Assembly (NCBI RefSeq): GCF_014203535.1
Contig: NZ_JACHJI010000016.1
Location: 62,001 to 126,000, forward strand
Reading direction: 5' to 3'
Length of the DNA stretch: 64,000 nucleotides
DNA from: Streptomyces griseomycini
GTDB lineage: Bacteria > Actinomycetota > Actinomycetes > Streptomycetales > Streptomycetaceae
A program made the translations under genes and the position numbers. How positions within the stretch are numbered: the first letter of the stretch is position 1; the number at the start of each line of letters is the position of its first letter. Positions 34,937 through 44,231 of this stretch are shown piece by piece. The notes under the pieces are model-generated. The model searched no databases and was not told where the DNA came from. It saw only the letters and a program-made list of their open reading frames with translations.

Positions 34937-35560
34937 CCGCGGCGTGCCCGGCCCCGTCAGTCGCCCCCCGCCCCCTCCGCCCCCGTCACTTCCGCTCCCG
35001 CCACCGTCGCCCGAGACGGGGCTGGTCGGCGTTGTCACGTTGTCGGGTGGGCCGGTGGCTGTCGGCGTGCTGGGGTGGGGTGGGCTTGCGGTCCGGTCTT
35101 GTGCCCGGGCCGTGGCGGGTCGGCCGACGGTGCCGGTGATCTGGCCCCAGGTGGCGAAGCGGATGGCCGTCCCGGCTCGGCAGCCGTGCGCGCTCATCAG
35201 GTGGCGGCGGGGCCGAAAGTGGGGCGAGATGCCGCTGAACGCGGACGGAAACCGCTGCGCCCCGCCTGCCTGACCGTCCTGCGCGCACGAGAACCGGACA
35301 CCGGGAAAGCAGGAACGGATCCTCCCCGCCCGTCCACCTCGCCCTGCCGGGACCAGGCGCCTGATCACCCGCCTCACCGGCCGCCGGCCCGCACCCGTCG
35401 ACCACATCCTGCACCGGTCACCCTGCACTGGTCACACCGGCGCCGACGACGGCAGCACCAGGCCCCCGCCCCAGTCACTGCAAACGACGCGGACACAGCC
35501 CCTGAAACTGGTCAGCAACCAGCACGAACACCATCGCAGTACCAATGGTGGAGTCGGACA
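34937..35560. other. intergenic; possible 28-codon coupled mini-ORF
   Basis: No full gene is supported. On the minus strand a tiny frame at 35475-35561 (starts MSDSTIGTAMVFVLVADQF) overlaps the BKACE stop codon by one base (TGATG), so it could be translated by coupling, or be the stump of a deleted gene. The remainder is Pro-rich in every frame and shows no start, hairpin or known repeat. Confidence 0.35.
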
Positions 35561-36292
35561 TCAGAACTCCCTGAACGCCTGCTGGATGATCTCTCGTGCC
35601 GCGTGGACGAGGTCGGCGTTCGCCCCGGCCGGTGTGCCGTCGGGCAGATGGAGCACGTCCTCCAGGCCGATCCGTGTGTCCAACCGATGGGCGGCGGCCA
35701 AGCGGAGGAGGGGCCAGGCGGCTTCGTCTTCGCCGTGCAGGAGGATCGGCGAGGTCGTGGCCGGACGGAGTTCGTCCAGTAGACCGGCCGCGGCATGAAC
35801 CGCGGTCCGCGGGTCGGTGTCGGTGATCTCGGCCAGGACCCGCAGGACGCGGTGGGACTCTGACCAGTCGAGGAAGCGCCGTGCTGCGGGAGTCCCGGAG
35901 TAGATGCCGGCTTCGATGCCGACGCCCCGGTCCAGCAGGGCGATGGCGACTTCGGCGGCGCCGTCCTCGTGCCAGTTCACGGAGGCGTGATCCGGCAGCA
36001 CAGCCCAGGCTCGGACCTGGGCGGCTCGCGCTTCGGGGTCCGGTGTTGTCCAGGCACCGGTGGTGACGCCGACAGTGGTGCCTGGGACGGCGGTCCGTAC
36101 GGCTGTGAGGGCCGCGGCGACGGTGGCGGGGTCCAGCGTGTCCTCGCCGTCGGGGTTCTTGGGGTGAAGGTGGATGTCCCGGGCGCCGGCGGCGACGGCC
36201 GTGCGGGCTGCCGCTGCCAGCTCTTGCGGGGTCACGGGGAGGTGGGCGCATTCGGCACGGCTTCTGGCACCGTTCAGACAGACCTGCAGCAT
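35561..36292 (-). CDS. beta-keto acid cleavage enzyme (BKACE, DUF849-like)
   Basis: A 243-residue TIM-barrel protein of the BKACE group, which includes 3-keto-5-aminohexanoate cleavage enzymes. The zinc motif is ARDIHLHPKNPDG with histidines 41 and 43, and the expected late glutamate is in RIGLEDVLHLPDG. SVNWHEDG and ILLHGEDE are also family-like. These enzymes condense a beta-keto acid with acetyl-CoA and release acetoacetate plus a new CoA ester. It is somewhat shorter than the usual 270-300 residues. The partner substrate is not indicated by neighbours. It is divergent from the large gene at 36600. Confidence 0.82.
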   Translation of the reverse strand: MLQVCLNGARSRAECAHLPVTPQELAAAARTAVAAGARDIHLHPKNPDGEDTLDPATVAAALTAVRTAVPGTTVGVTTGAWTTPDPEARAAQVRAWAVLPDHASVNWHEDGAAEVAIALLDRGVGIEAGIYSGTPAARRFLDWSESHRVLRVLAEITDTDPRTAVHAAAGLLDELRPATTSPILLHGEDEAAWPLLRLAAAHRLDTRIGLEDVLHLPDGTPAGANADLVHAAREIIQQAFREF

Positions 36293-36599
36293 GGCGTGAT
36301 CTTCTCAGGCGGGTCTGACATCCAAAGACCGTCTCGTGCCCACTGCGAGGTGGCGTCGCGGCGGCTGATTTCGGCTGCGCAGCGCGGCGGCTCCTTGTAC
36401 TCCCGCATCCGGGCATCGTGGGCTTCACGGCGAGGGGTTGCCGACCGCCTCCGGGAGCGTCTGGCTGCGTCGGCGGCCGAAACGCCGGAAGACCGCCCGC
36501 CAGGCTGTGCTCCTTCAGCAGGCTCACGCGCGCTCGCACCCGGCGGGGCGGACGAGGCCGGTGCCGGTGCCGACCGGGACGGCCGGGGCCGTGTCTAGC
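36293..36599. other. divergent intergenic, possible relic
   Basis: About 300 bases between divergent genes. A plus-strand frame near 36340-36490 reads VASRRLISAAQRGGSLYSRI and looks coding in composition but has no start and no family that I recognise. It runs in frame into the downstream gene, so the start of that gene could be earlier than I placed it. Confidence 0.3.
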
Positions 36600-39500
36600 A
36601 TGGCAACCGTGACGAAGACGCAGGTGGGTGCGGCAGAGCGGCTGCTGCGCGAGACGGTCCGGGCCGGTCGGGACGCGGAGAGCACGGGCCTGTGCGGTGG
36701 TGCCGCGCTGCGGGCGGTGGAGCGGGCGCGGCCCGCGCGCTCGGCGGCGGCCAAGGTCGCCGCTGCGGGTGGAGCCGACGACGACACCGCCGCGTACCTC
36801 AGGGAACTGGCAGGACGTCACCTCGGTGGGGACGCGGCCCGCTGGTGCGGGCTGCATGACGCGCTGGCCGGGCACCGTGGCAGTCTGCCCGAGCTGCTCG
36901 CCGCGTCGCCGGTGCCTGCGGTGTCCGGCGACGCGCTCCGTCCGCCCGCGCCCCGCAGCGTCCACCGCACGCTCGGCCTGCTCCTCGAGCACACGGAGCC
37001 GCGGCACGCCGCGGCCGCGTTCGCCGCCCTGCCCGAGCGGGTGACGACAGAACTGCTGGCCGGCGGGACGCTGCCGGCGCCCACCCTCGTCGCCGCCGTC
37101 ATCGACCACGGGGACACCCGCACCCGGGCAGCCCTGGCCCGCCACCCCCGGCTCGACACCCGGTTCCTGGCCCGGCTGGTCGCGGTCGGCGACGCCCAGG
37201 TCGCCGCGGCCGTCTACCGCAACCCGCGCACCACCCAGTCCCTGCGCCGCACCGTTGTGGAGCGGCTCGACGCCGTTCCGCTCGACGACGCGCTGCGCGC
37301 CGAGCTGACGGCGCCGCACAGCCAGGTCCCGCGCACCTGGCTCGACCCGCTGCTCGGCTCGGGCGACCCGCAGCTCGTGGTTCCGGCACTGCGGCGGGGC
37401 GTGCGTCAAGTCGCCCAGCAGTACGCCCTGTTGAGAATCTGGGAGCGGACCGGCCCGGACGCCGTGCGCACCCTGCTCGACGACCCCGCCGCAGCCGCCT
37501 GGCTGAGCCGGGCCGTCGTGGACACGGTCACCGAGGCCCTGGCCGCCCCGGACGGCGACGGGCCGCGCCGACTGCGCGCGCAGGGCGAGCCGTACGAGGA
37601 CCCCGCCCGGCTGCCCGCGCTGCTCGCCACCGCCCGGGGCACCAGCTCCCTGCGCGACCTGCTGTCCGAGCCATACGCCCACGATCTCGACGCCCTCGCC
37701 GCAGCCCATGCCGCGACCCCGTTCATGCCCAAGGCCTGTGAGGAACTGGCCCGCCACGAGGCGGCGAGCGATGCACAGCGCCAGGCGTTCCGGCTGAGCG
37801 TCCTCAACGAGCCGTGGCGGGCCGCAGGCCGCCGCGCAGGAAACACCACCTCGCCCGCGCAGCGCCTCGCACAGGAGAAGCTCGACGAGAACGCCGCCGT
37901 CTGGGCGGAGGGCATGGTGGCGGCGGGACTCCTCGATCCGATCGAGCTGATCGGCACCGCGCACCCCGCCGCCCACGCCCTGGCCGCACTCGTCCGCCTC
38001 GCCGAACGGGATCTGCTGGGCACGGCGGCAGTCGCCGACCTGCGCGCATTGTCGCAGACGCATCTGGGAGAGCGGACGCGAGCCTGGACGGCGCTCGACG
38101 CCCTGCTGCCCGAACACGAGGGAACCGTCGCGGAGCTGATCGCCGAGGCGGGCAAGGCCCCGCACGGGACTGCCGCCGAGGTCATCACCGAGCCCGAGCC
38201 GCCGGCCTCGGCACCCCCGTCCCGGCCGATGCTCCACCGGCCCGAGCGTGCGCACGCCCTGGCCGCGCTCGACCTGCTGTACTCCCTCGCCCCGGACGGT
38301 GCGCCCCGGCCGAAGGACCCCGAGGTGCTGCGCGCACTGACCGAGTACGAACCGGCGACCGCGCCCGCCCTCGCCACCCCCCGTTGGTTCGCCGCGGCCT
38401 GCGCCGCCCACGGCATCCCCGCGTCCAAGAACGGCTTCGCGCATGAGGCGCCCAGCCTCGCGCAGGTGCGTGCGCAACTCCCCGAAACATACGGATCCGG
38501 CGCGCAGCACACCGAACGCGCCTACGTACAGGGCGTGTTGCCCGCCGACGAGCTGCTCACCCTGCTGCCCGCCCGGCGCCTGCTCCTCCTGCCCTACGAC
38601 TGGCGGCGGCTCGCGTTCGCCGACGCGTGGCGGGCCGCGCTCGCCCGCCGGCTGCGCGCCGAACTCGGCACCGACCCCGATGCCTGGCTCCGCCTGGCCG
38701 CGACCGTGACGGCGTCCGAAGCCTCCTCGGAGGGACTGACCTGGGCGGAGTTGGTGGAGCGCGCGCAGTCCGGTGCGGGCCCGGCGGCGAGCGCGGGAAC
38801 GTCCATCGGCAGGACCAGACCGGGCACCCCCGACGAGGCGATCAAGCTCCTGGAGCACGGTGACCATCTGTGGGCCTGGCCGGAGGGCACCCTGCTCTGC
38901 CTCGCCGACGCCGAGGTGGTCGACGCCGTACTGCCGCGGCTGGGCCCCGACGGGCCCTGGCTGCTCGCCGCGTACCTGCTGCGCCACGACCGCACACCGC
39001 GCGCCGTCCTCGACCGGCTGCTCGCGGACCGCGACCACGACGCGCTGCGCGTCCTGGCCGCCCAGTCCCGCTGGATGGAGCGCAGCGGCGCGGTGGAGCG
39101 TCTCGTCGACCTCGACGACCCCGAGGTCGACCTCGCCCTGCTGCGGCACTGGACCCCCGCGCCCGCCGTCCACCGGATCGTGACCCGGTCCCGGCCCGGC
39201 ACCGGACGGCCGTCCCTGGGCGCCCGGGTGCTGGCCGACTGGCGCACCGGGGGCACCGCACGACCGGCCGGCGGTTTGATGTGGCTGTGCTCCGCCGAAC
39301 CCGACCTTGTGGAGGAGCTGCTGGTGAGAGAGGGCTCGCGGCTTGGCCTCGGGCACCAACTGACAGGTTGCCTGCGGCTGTTCGAGCACGGCGGTGCCGA
39401 CCGGCTGGCGCGGCTCGCGGGGCGGGACGTGCTGGGGCGCTCCGCCACCACCGTATGCGCGAAGGCCCTGGCGTCCGCCGACCCCGCCGCCGTCCTGCGC

Positions 39501-40112
39501 GCCCGGCTCGACCGCGAACTGGCGCCGGAGAGACTCATCCGGAAGCTGCGGCGCGCCCGGCACGCCCCGCACGCACGTCACCTCGTCGAGTCCCTCCCGC
39601 CGGGCGAAAGCGTGGACTGGGCCGCTCTCGAAGCCGCCCACGCCCAGGAACCCCTCCCCTACTGGCGGGACATCGTCCGCCTGGACGGCGTCCCCGAGGA
39701 CGTACGACTGCGACATGCGGCACTGCTCCCCGAACCGGGCCCCGACGGCCTACCCGGCAGCGCGCGGCTCACCAGGGAGCGGGCCCGGCACGGTCTCGGC
39801 GGCCGGTTCCACTGCGCGCCGACCACCCAGCTGGACGGGCTGCTCACGGCCGGCCTCCTCGACGCCGCGGACCTGGTCCACCATGCGACCCCGGCCGCGC
39901 GGCTGCTCGCCTACCTCGGCGCCGCCGCACGCCGCACGGACGCCCCGCCCAAGGCCGCCGAAGCCCGCGCCCTCCTCACGGATCTCGTGCGCACCGGACT
40001 CGGCACCGACCCTGCGGCCTGGCACCGGGTCGCCGAACGGCTGACCGGCCTCGACCCCGAGTGGAACCCGCTCTCGACAGTGGCGGAGCTGCTCGCCCAC
40101 AAGACGTGCTGA
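36600..40112 (+). CDS. large helical-repeat protein, 1170 aa, unknown
   Basis: A cytosolic, almost all-helical protein without signal peptide or membrane segment. The N-terminal third contains LRV/HEAT-like units such as TRAALARHPRLDTRFLARLV followed by QVAAAVYRNPRTTQSLRRTV, in which an Asn-Pro or His-Pro turn recurs. The centre and C-terminus continue as amphipathic helices (for example DALRVLAAQSRWMERSGAVE). No catalytic motif was found. It may be a scaffold or binding protein. The start is uncertain: ATG 36600 and GTG 36609 both lack a strong ribosome site and the frame is open further upstream. Confidence 0.72.
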   Translation: MATVTKTQVGAAERLLRETVRAGRDAESTGLCGGAALRAVERARPARSAAAKVAAAGGADDDTAAYLRELAGRHLGGDAARWCGLHDALAGHRGSLPELLAASPVPAVSGDALRPPAPRSVHRTLGLLLEHTEPRHAAAAFAALPERVTTELLAGGTLPAPTLVAAVIDHGDTRTRAALARHPRLDTRFLARLVAVGDAQVAAAVYRNPRTTQSLRRTVVERLDAVPLDDALRAELTAPHSQVPRTWLDPLLGSGDPQLVVPALRRGVRQVAQQYALLRIWERTGPDAVRTLLDDPAAAAWLSRAVVDTVTEALAAPDGDGPRRLRAQGEPYEDPARLPALLATARGTSSLRDLLSEPYAHDLDALAAAHAATPFMPKACEELARHEAASDAQRQAFRLSVLNEPWRAAGRRAGNTTSPAQRLAQEKLDENAAVWAEGMVAAGLLDPIELIGTAHPAAHALAALVRLAERDLLGTAAVADLRALSQTHLGERTRAWTALDALLPEHEGTVAELIAEAGKAPHGTAAEVITEPEPPASAPPSRPMLHRPERAHALAALDLLYSLAPDGAPRPKDPEVLRALTEYEPATAPALATPRWFAAACAAHGIPASKNGFAHEAPSLAQVRAQLPETYGSGAQHTERAYVQGVLPADELLTLLPARRLLLLPYDWRRLAFADAWRAALARRLRAELGTDPDAWLRLAATVTASEASSEGLTWAELVERAQSGAGPAASAGTSIGRTRPGTPDEAIKLLEHGDHLWAWPEGTLLCLADAEVVDAVLPRLGPDGPWLLAAYLLRHDRTPRAVLDRLLADRDHDALRVLAAQSRWMERSGAVERLVDLDDPEVDLALLRHWTPAPAVHRIVTRSRPGTGRPSLGARVLADWRTGGTARPAGGLMWLCSAEPDLVEELLVREGSRLGLGHQLTGCLRLFEHGGADRLARLAGRDVLGRSATTVCAKALASADPAAVLRARLDRELAPERLIRKLRRARHAPHARHLVESLPPGESVDWAALEAAHAQEPLPYWRDIVRLDGVPEDVRLRHAALLPEPGPDGLPGSARLTRERARHGLGGRFHCAPTTQLDGLLTAGLLDAADLVHHATPAARLLAYLGAAARRTDAPPKAAEARALLTDLVRTGLGTDPAAWHRVAERLTGLDPEWNPLSTVAELLAHKTC

Positions 40113-40399
40113 CCGATCACACCGGATGGGCCGCGAGGACTCCGCCCCGCCTCCCGCCCCTGCACCGGGGACCGACGCGGACCGCGCGCCACGGTGCGGG
40201 GAGGAAGGACGGAGCCGAAGGGCCCCTGGCCGGCAGTTCGGATCGGGCGCCGGCAAGCCGTCGCCGACCTGGCCAACGAGTACCGCCGGGCAGACCGGCC
40301 GCCTGACAGACCCCGGCTCACGGCCAAGGAAGCCAATCCGAGGGACTACGGGGAGCACAGGGCGTTGCGGGGGGAACTTGGAGCGCTCTCCATCGTCGG

Positions 40400-40430
40400 G
40401 GCGGGGCCCCGGGCGGGCCGGAGCCCCGCC
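40400..40430. terminator. hairpin between convergent genes
   Basis: GGCGGGGC and GCCCCGCC form an 8-bp stem with a 15-base loop, 6 bases before the cellulase stop codon position on the minus strand. It can serve both the helical-repeat gene and the cellulase gene. The rest of 40113-40435 has no supported gene. Confidence 0.5.
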
Positions 40431-40435
40431 GGGGG

Positions 40436-41821
40436 TCAGCTGGTGGGGAAGTCGTCGGCGGTGCTGATCCGGCTCTTGATCAGAGCCCCTGACTCGGTCA
40501 GCACACCGCTGCTGCTGTAATCGCTGCCGTTGCAGGTCCCGGGCTTGAACGCCGCGCTGCCCTCATTGGCGTCGGAGTAGGTCCAGTTGGCATAGCTGAT
40601 CTTCAGCCGGTCGAGCAGGTCCAGCCAGGCGGTGCTGCTCGACCGGTCCACCGCTCCACCGCCGGTGGCGCTCACCGTACCGAACTCGGATACGAAAAGC
40701 GGCAGCTGTGAGGCCGCCCGACTCACCGCGGTGCGGTAGTTGTCCTTGTGACTCGCGGCGTAGAAGTGGAACGCATACATGATGTTGGTCGCGTTCACGG
40801 GGTTGTTGACGATCTCGCTTTCGTCGGATCCGTCCGAGACGCCGAGCGAGGACCAGCCGCGGGTGCCGACGATGACGACGGCGTCAGGGTCGGCAGCCCG
40901 GATCACCGGGATGACCTGCTCGGCGTAGTTCTTGACAGCCGTCCAACTCACGCCGTTGGGCTCGTTGGCGATCTCGTAGATGACGTTCTCCTTGTTCGCG
41001 TTGCGGGCGGCGACGGACGCGAAGAACGTCTTGGCGCGGTCGAGGTTGTAGTTCGGATCGCCCGGCGTCAACGTGTGGAAGTCGATCACCGCGTACATGC
41101 CGCGGGCCTCGGCCATGTCGACCAGGCTGTTCACCCGGCTGGTGAAGCCGGCCGGGTCGGTCTCGTAGCCCTCCTCCTGCACGTACATGGCGACCCGGAA
41201 CAGGTCCGACTTCCAGTCCTCGGCCAGCGCGTCCAGGGATGCGCTGTTGTAGCACCTGCCGAACCACTGGATGCCGTGCGTGCTCATGCCTCGCAACTGG
41301 ATGGGGCGGTTGTGCTGGTTGCACAGGTTCACGCCGCAGACGTGCAGCTGTCCGTTGATGCTCACGGGGGTGCCGGTGCCCGGGTCGGGCGGGGACTCCT
41401 CCCCGCCGCCGTCGACGGAGCCCGTGCAGGCGACGCCATTGAGCGTGAACGTCGTGGGCTTCGGGTTGGCGCCCGTGAAGGAGCCCACGAACCCCACGTC
41501 GGTGGATGCGCCGGTGGCCAGGGTGCGGTTCCAGTCGACGCCGACGGCTGTGACCGTGGAGTCGGAGGACTGCGACCATGCGGCGTTCCAGCCCTGGACG
41601 ACCTTCTGCCCCGCGTCCGGCATGGAGAACTCGAGCGTCCATCCGGTGACGGGGTCGCCCAGGTTGGTGATTTTCACTCCGGCCTGGAAGCCTCCCTGCC
41701 ACTGGCTGGTGACCGTGTAGTCGACCCTGCAGCCGGTGGCGGCCACCGCTTGGGGGCTGAACAGTGCCGTGAGTCCCAGAACCATCGCGCAAGTCGCCAG
41801 TAAGGCTGAAAAGCGTTTCAA
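40436..41821 (-). CDS. secreted GH5 cellulase with N-terminal CBM2
   Basis: A 461-residue endoglucanase. A Sec signal peptide (about 1-28, ending SPQAVAA) precedes a CBM2 cellulose-binding domain (about 29-132; WQGGFQAGVKITNLG, GWTLEFSMP, WNRTLATGAS), then a Gly/Glu/Pro linker, then the GH5 barrel (about 153-461). The acid/base glutamate 287 is in IANEPNG and the nucleophile glutamate 379 in FVSEFGT. It would cleave internal beta-1,4-glucan bonds outside the cell. Start is TTG at 41821 with AAGGAGG 5 bases upstream; no ATG fits. Codon 7 is TTA. A CebR operator lies 36 bases upstream, so cellobiose or cellotriose should induce it. Confidence 0.93.
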   Translation of the reverse strand: MKRFSALLATCAMVLGLTALFSPQAVAATGCRVDYTVTSQWQGGFQAGVKITNLGDPVTGWTLEFSMPDAGQKVVQGWNAAWSQSSDSTVTAVGVDWNRTLATGASTDVGFVGSFTGANPKPTTFTLNGVACTGSVDGGGEESPPDPGTGTPVSINGQLHVCGVNLCNQHNRPIQLRGMSTHGIQWFGRCYNSASLDALAEDWKSDLFRVAMYVQEEGYETDPAGFTSRVNSLVDMAEARGMYAVIDFHTLTPGDPNYNLDRAKTFFASVAARNANKENVIYEIANEPNGVSWTAVKNYAEQVIPVIRAADPDAVVIVGTRGWSSLGVSDGSDESEIVNNPVNATNIMYAFHFYAASHKDNYRTAVSRAASQLPLFVSEFGTVSATGGGAVDRSSSTAWLDLLDRLKISYANWTYSDANEGSAAFKPGTCNGSDYSSSGVLTESGALIKSRISTADDFPTS

Positions 41822-41856
41822 AGCGTTCCTCCTTGTCCGAAGCGGAGACAATGCGA

Positions 41857-41870
41857 TGGGAGCGCTCCCA
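41857..41870. promoter_or_regulatory. CebR operator
   Basis: TGGGAGCGCTCCCA is the exact 14-base palindrome known upstream of Streptomyces cellulase and cellobiose genes, bound by the LacI-type repressor CebR. It lies upstream of the cellulase TTG start. The cebR gene itself is not in this window. Confidence 0.93.
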
Positions 41871-42164
41871 AGACCTTTCGGCCCGAGACCGTACACCGGC
41901 GTACCGATGCGCGTACAGGCATTCGACGGTCGGATGATGCGGTGGTACGGGTGACCGCTACTGGGACGGATGCCGCCGGGGCCTGCCGGAAGGGGGCCGA
42001 GCGCTGCACCGGACCGGCCGCCTCGAGCACCGTTGCAGCACACCAGCCGCAGCTCGCCCGTCTCAGCCCTTCGCGGGCAGTGCTCCGCTCTGTTCCGCCC
42101 CGCGGTGGCGCGCGCTCATGCGGGAGCCGGACGCGCGGCCGGCGGCGCGGCGCGGGAGGGCGCC

Positions 42165-42560
42165 CTCCTCACGCTCGCCCGGCGCCTGCCGGCTCAACCT
42201 CCAGGAGGGCTGGTGGCGCATCTTCCGCAAGACCGCCCTCGTCGGCCGGTCCTTCGCCGGACCACCCGAGATCGACCAGGCCACCCGCCTGGCAACACCC
42301 CAGCTCAGCACCCGGGCCCGACCCTGACGTGATGATCTCGGTGTGAGGGTTGCGGTGCCGGCGGCTGAGCCGCAGTGGGGGGACCTGTTCGCCGGACTGA
42401 ACGGTCGCCGGTTCCGCAAGCCCGTCGGGGTCGTGCGGCGCCGTTCCGTGCCGCAGGCGTGGGCGCTGCGCTGCCGGATCGTCCTGGCCCGCCTGCTGGC
42501 CGCGCGGCGTCCGGAGCCAGGACGCGCCGGCGTCGACTCCTCACCGCGGGCCGCCAGACC
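42165..42560 (+). mobile_element. IS630-type transposase debris
   Basis: Positions about 42190-42327 encode the C-terminal signature of a Streptomyces IS630-type transposase (RLNLQEGWWRIFRKTALVGR, then EIDQATRLATPQL). A second plus-strand piece at about 42343-42500 resembles the N-terminus of the same kind of protein (MRVAVPAAEP, then RRRSVPQAWALRCRIVLA). The C-terminal part precedes the N-terminal part, so this is scrambled or tandem debris, not one gene. No intact ends were seen. Confidence 0.68.
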
Positions 42561-42584
42561 CCGCTGGTACTGGCTTCCGGCCAC

Positions 42585-42854
42585 TCAGTCCGGACCTTCG
42601 GGGAGGTAGTACGTCTGCCTCAAGAAGGCAGCCACATCGCCGAGCGCCTGTACGTAGCCGGCCCTGTGGCGTGCGTCGATGTCGGTGCGTCGGCCTTCGG
42701 TCAGTGCCCACTGGTCCAGTTTCGCGGCGATGTCCAGGTGATTGCGGTACAGCGTGGCGTGTCTGCCGCTGAGCGCCCTCCGCGCGCGTCCCTCGTCCCA
42801 GTCCTCGAGAGCACTGGTGTCGAAGTCCAGTGGGTCTTCGTCGGGCTGCTGCAT
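42585..42854 (-). CDS. small hypothetical protein, 89 aa
   Basis: A short acidic protein, MQQPDEDPLDFDTSALEDWD, followed by two helices with RHATLYRNHLDIAAKLDQWA and a C-terminal ALGDVAAFLRQTYYLPEG. ATG 42854 has GGAAGGAG at good spacing. Third-position G/C is high. I recall similar small proteins in Streptomyces but no function. It is divergent from the GAF-ANTAR gene at 43063. Confidence 0.65.
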   Translation of the reverse strand: MQQPDEDPLDFDTSALEDWDEGRARRALSGRHATLYRNHLDIAAKLDQWALTEGRRTDIDARHRAGYVQALGDVAAFLRQTYYLPEGPD

Positions 42855-43062
42855 GACACTCCTTCCCCCGCGGGTTCCCGCGTGACCCCACACGGTCCGG
42901 CCGCGTCGCTGCACACGGCGTTCACCGCACGGGGGCCGACCGGGTCCGTCGGCGTTTCCCCGGCCGAGCCGGGTACATGGCTCGTATGATCCGTCACCAG
43001 CACGCGGCGAAGCCACCTCACCAGTCCTTCCTCTCGCAGGTGCCGGGGCACCGGAGGGCCGG

Positions 43063-43776
43063 ATGACGGCCGACCCCGTGAAGGCTGCGCGACTGGTCGC
43101 GGAGACCGCGGCGAACGCGCCCGCCGAGGAGCTTCCGCAGCGGGTGTGCGGGGCGGTGGCCGAAGGGCTGGGCGTGGACGGCGCCACGTTGTCGCTGCTC
43201 ACCGACACCCCTTCCCGCCAGTTGCTCGCCGCGTCGAGCGATGCCGCCTTGCGGTTGGAAGAGATCCAGTTCACGGTGCTGGAAGGTCCCTGCATCGCCT
43301 CCGCGCGGACGGGTGAACCAGTGGCGGTGCACGACCTGCGTCACGAACTGACACCCTGGCCGCTGTTCGGGGCGACCGTGCGCCAGCAACTGCCGCAGCT
43401 GGAATCCGTGTACGCCCTCCCCGTCTTCTTCGGCGACTACGTCCTCGGAACGATCGACCTGCTGGCGCTTCGGTCCCACGCTCTCGGCGACGAGACCCTG
43501 AACCAGGCGTCCCAGGTGGCCGAAGCGGTTGCGGCCGCTCTCATGACGACCCGCGACATGCTGCTCACCGGGACGCAGGCACCGGCCTGGGAGCCGGAGA
43601 AGGTCGTCCGCGCCCACTGGTTCGACACCACGCGTGCCATCGGAACGCTGGTGGCCCGGCAGGGAGTCACGGCCGAGGACGCGCTGGCTCTGATGCGCGC
43701 CGAGGCGTTCCGCACCGGCAGGTCGCCGTCGGACATCGCTTCGGCCGTCCTGCGCGACCCGCCCGATGCACCGTAG
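43063..43776 (+). CDS. GAF and ANTAR domain protein
   Basis: A 237-residue regulator. The GAF domain (about 20-155) includes LSLLTDTPSRQLLAASSDAA, EGPCIASARTGEPVAVHDLR and VYALPVFFGDYVLGTIDLLA. The C-terminal ANTAR-like helices (about 180-232) include GTLVARQGVTAEDALALMRA and SDIASAVL. GAF-ANTAR proteins sense a ligand or redox state and bind paired RNA hairpins to prevent transcription termination. The RNA-binding aromatic and Ala/Arg positions look partly conserved only, so the RNA role is likely but unproven. It converges on the gene at 43860. Confidence 0.85.
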   Translation: MTADPVKAARLVAETAANAPAEELPQRVCGAVAEGLGVDGATLSLLTDTPSRQLLAASSDAALRLEEIQFTVLEGPCIASARTGEPVAVHDLRHELTPWPLFGATVRQQLPQLESVYALPVFFGDYVLGTIDLLALRSHALGDETLNQASQVAEAVAAALMTTRDMLLTGTQAPAWEPEKVVRAHWFDTTRAIGTLVARQGVTAEDALALMRAEAFRTGRSPSDIASAVLRDPPDAP

Positions 43777-43817
43777 GCACGGAGCGGCCGGTCGGGGAAG
43801 ATCACCGGACCGTGCCG

Positions 43818-43842
43818 GGGCCGGCCCGGGACGGGCCGGCCC
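43818..43842. terminator. bidirectional terminator
   Basis: Two copies of the self-complementary GGGCCGGCCC flank a 5-base loop (GGGAC), giving a 10-bp perfect stem in the 83-base gap between convergent genes. Confidence 0.82.
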
Positions 43843-43859
43843 GTCGACCGGGCCACGTG

Positions 43860-44231
43860 TCAGCCCGTGGAGCGGGGCTGTGCCGGGTTCTCCGGCGCAC
43901 CGTGGGAGGGAGGATTGATCGGCGGGCCGGATGTGACGGGGGAGACCGGCGACCCGGAATCCGCCGGAGGAGCGTGCTCGGGAGCAGGATCGAGAGGCGA
44001 GCCCCCTGACGGCTCCGCTCCCTCGCTCAGCTCACGGAGCCGGTGGCGCAGCGTCTCCATGACGGGGAGCCGGTTCCCGTGCGCTTCCTCGTAGGCGAGC
44101 ACCTCGCGCAGGCTCTTCTCGTCGAGCGTGCGGATGCGGTGCTGGAGGCTGCTCAACGGTAGATGGTCATAGTCCGGCAGCGGCAGTGCCTCATGCGGAG
44201 GCATCCCGGTCTCGTTCTTTTCCTCGGACAT
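43860..44231 (-). CDS. conserved actinobacterial small protein, 123 aa
   Basis: The N-terminal half holds LPLPDYDHLPLSSLQHRIRT, then LREVLAYEEAHGNRLPVMET and LRHRLRELSEGAEPS, a compact helical domain that I associate with the actinobacterial family DUF8129, though I am not certain of the name. The last 50 residues are Pro/Ser-rich and disordered. Function is unknown. ATG 44231 has AAGGA 8 bases upstream. A GTTT, 16 bases, GGGACT arrangement about 130 bases upstream is loosely like a stress-sigma (SigB) promoter but imperfect. Confidence 0.75.
   Translation of the reverse strand: MSEEKNETGMPPHEALPLPDYDHLPLSSLQHRIRTLDEKSLREVLAYEEAHGNRLPVMETLRHRLRELSEGAEPSGGSPLDPAPEHAPPADSGSPVSPVTSGPPINPPSHGAPENPAQPRSTG

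Noticed and set aside
34950..35197. Minus-strand frame starting MSAHGCRAGTAIRFATWG
   Set aside because: No ribosome site, no stop before running antisense through the lipoprotein gene, and a Pro/Thr/Gly-rich low-complexity product.
35475..39716. 1,413-codon minus-strand frame opposite the helical-repeat gene
   Set aside because: Low-complexity product and antisense to a frame with better codon bias; only its last 28 codons are worth noting because they overlap the BKACE stop.
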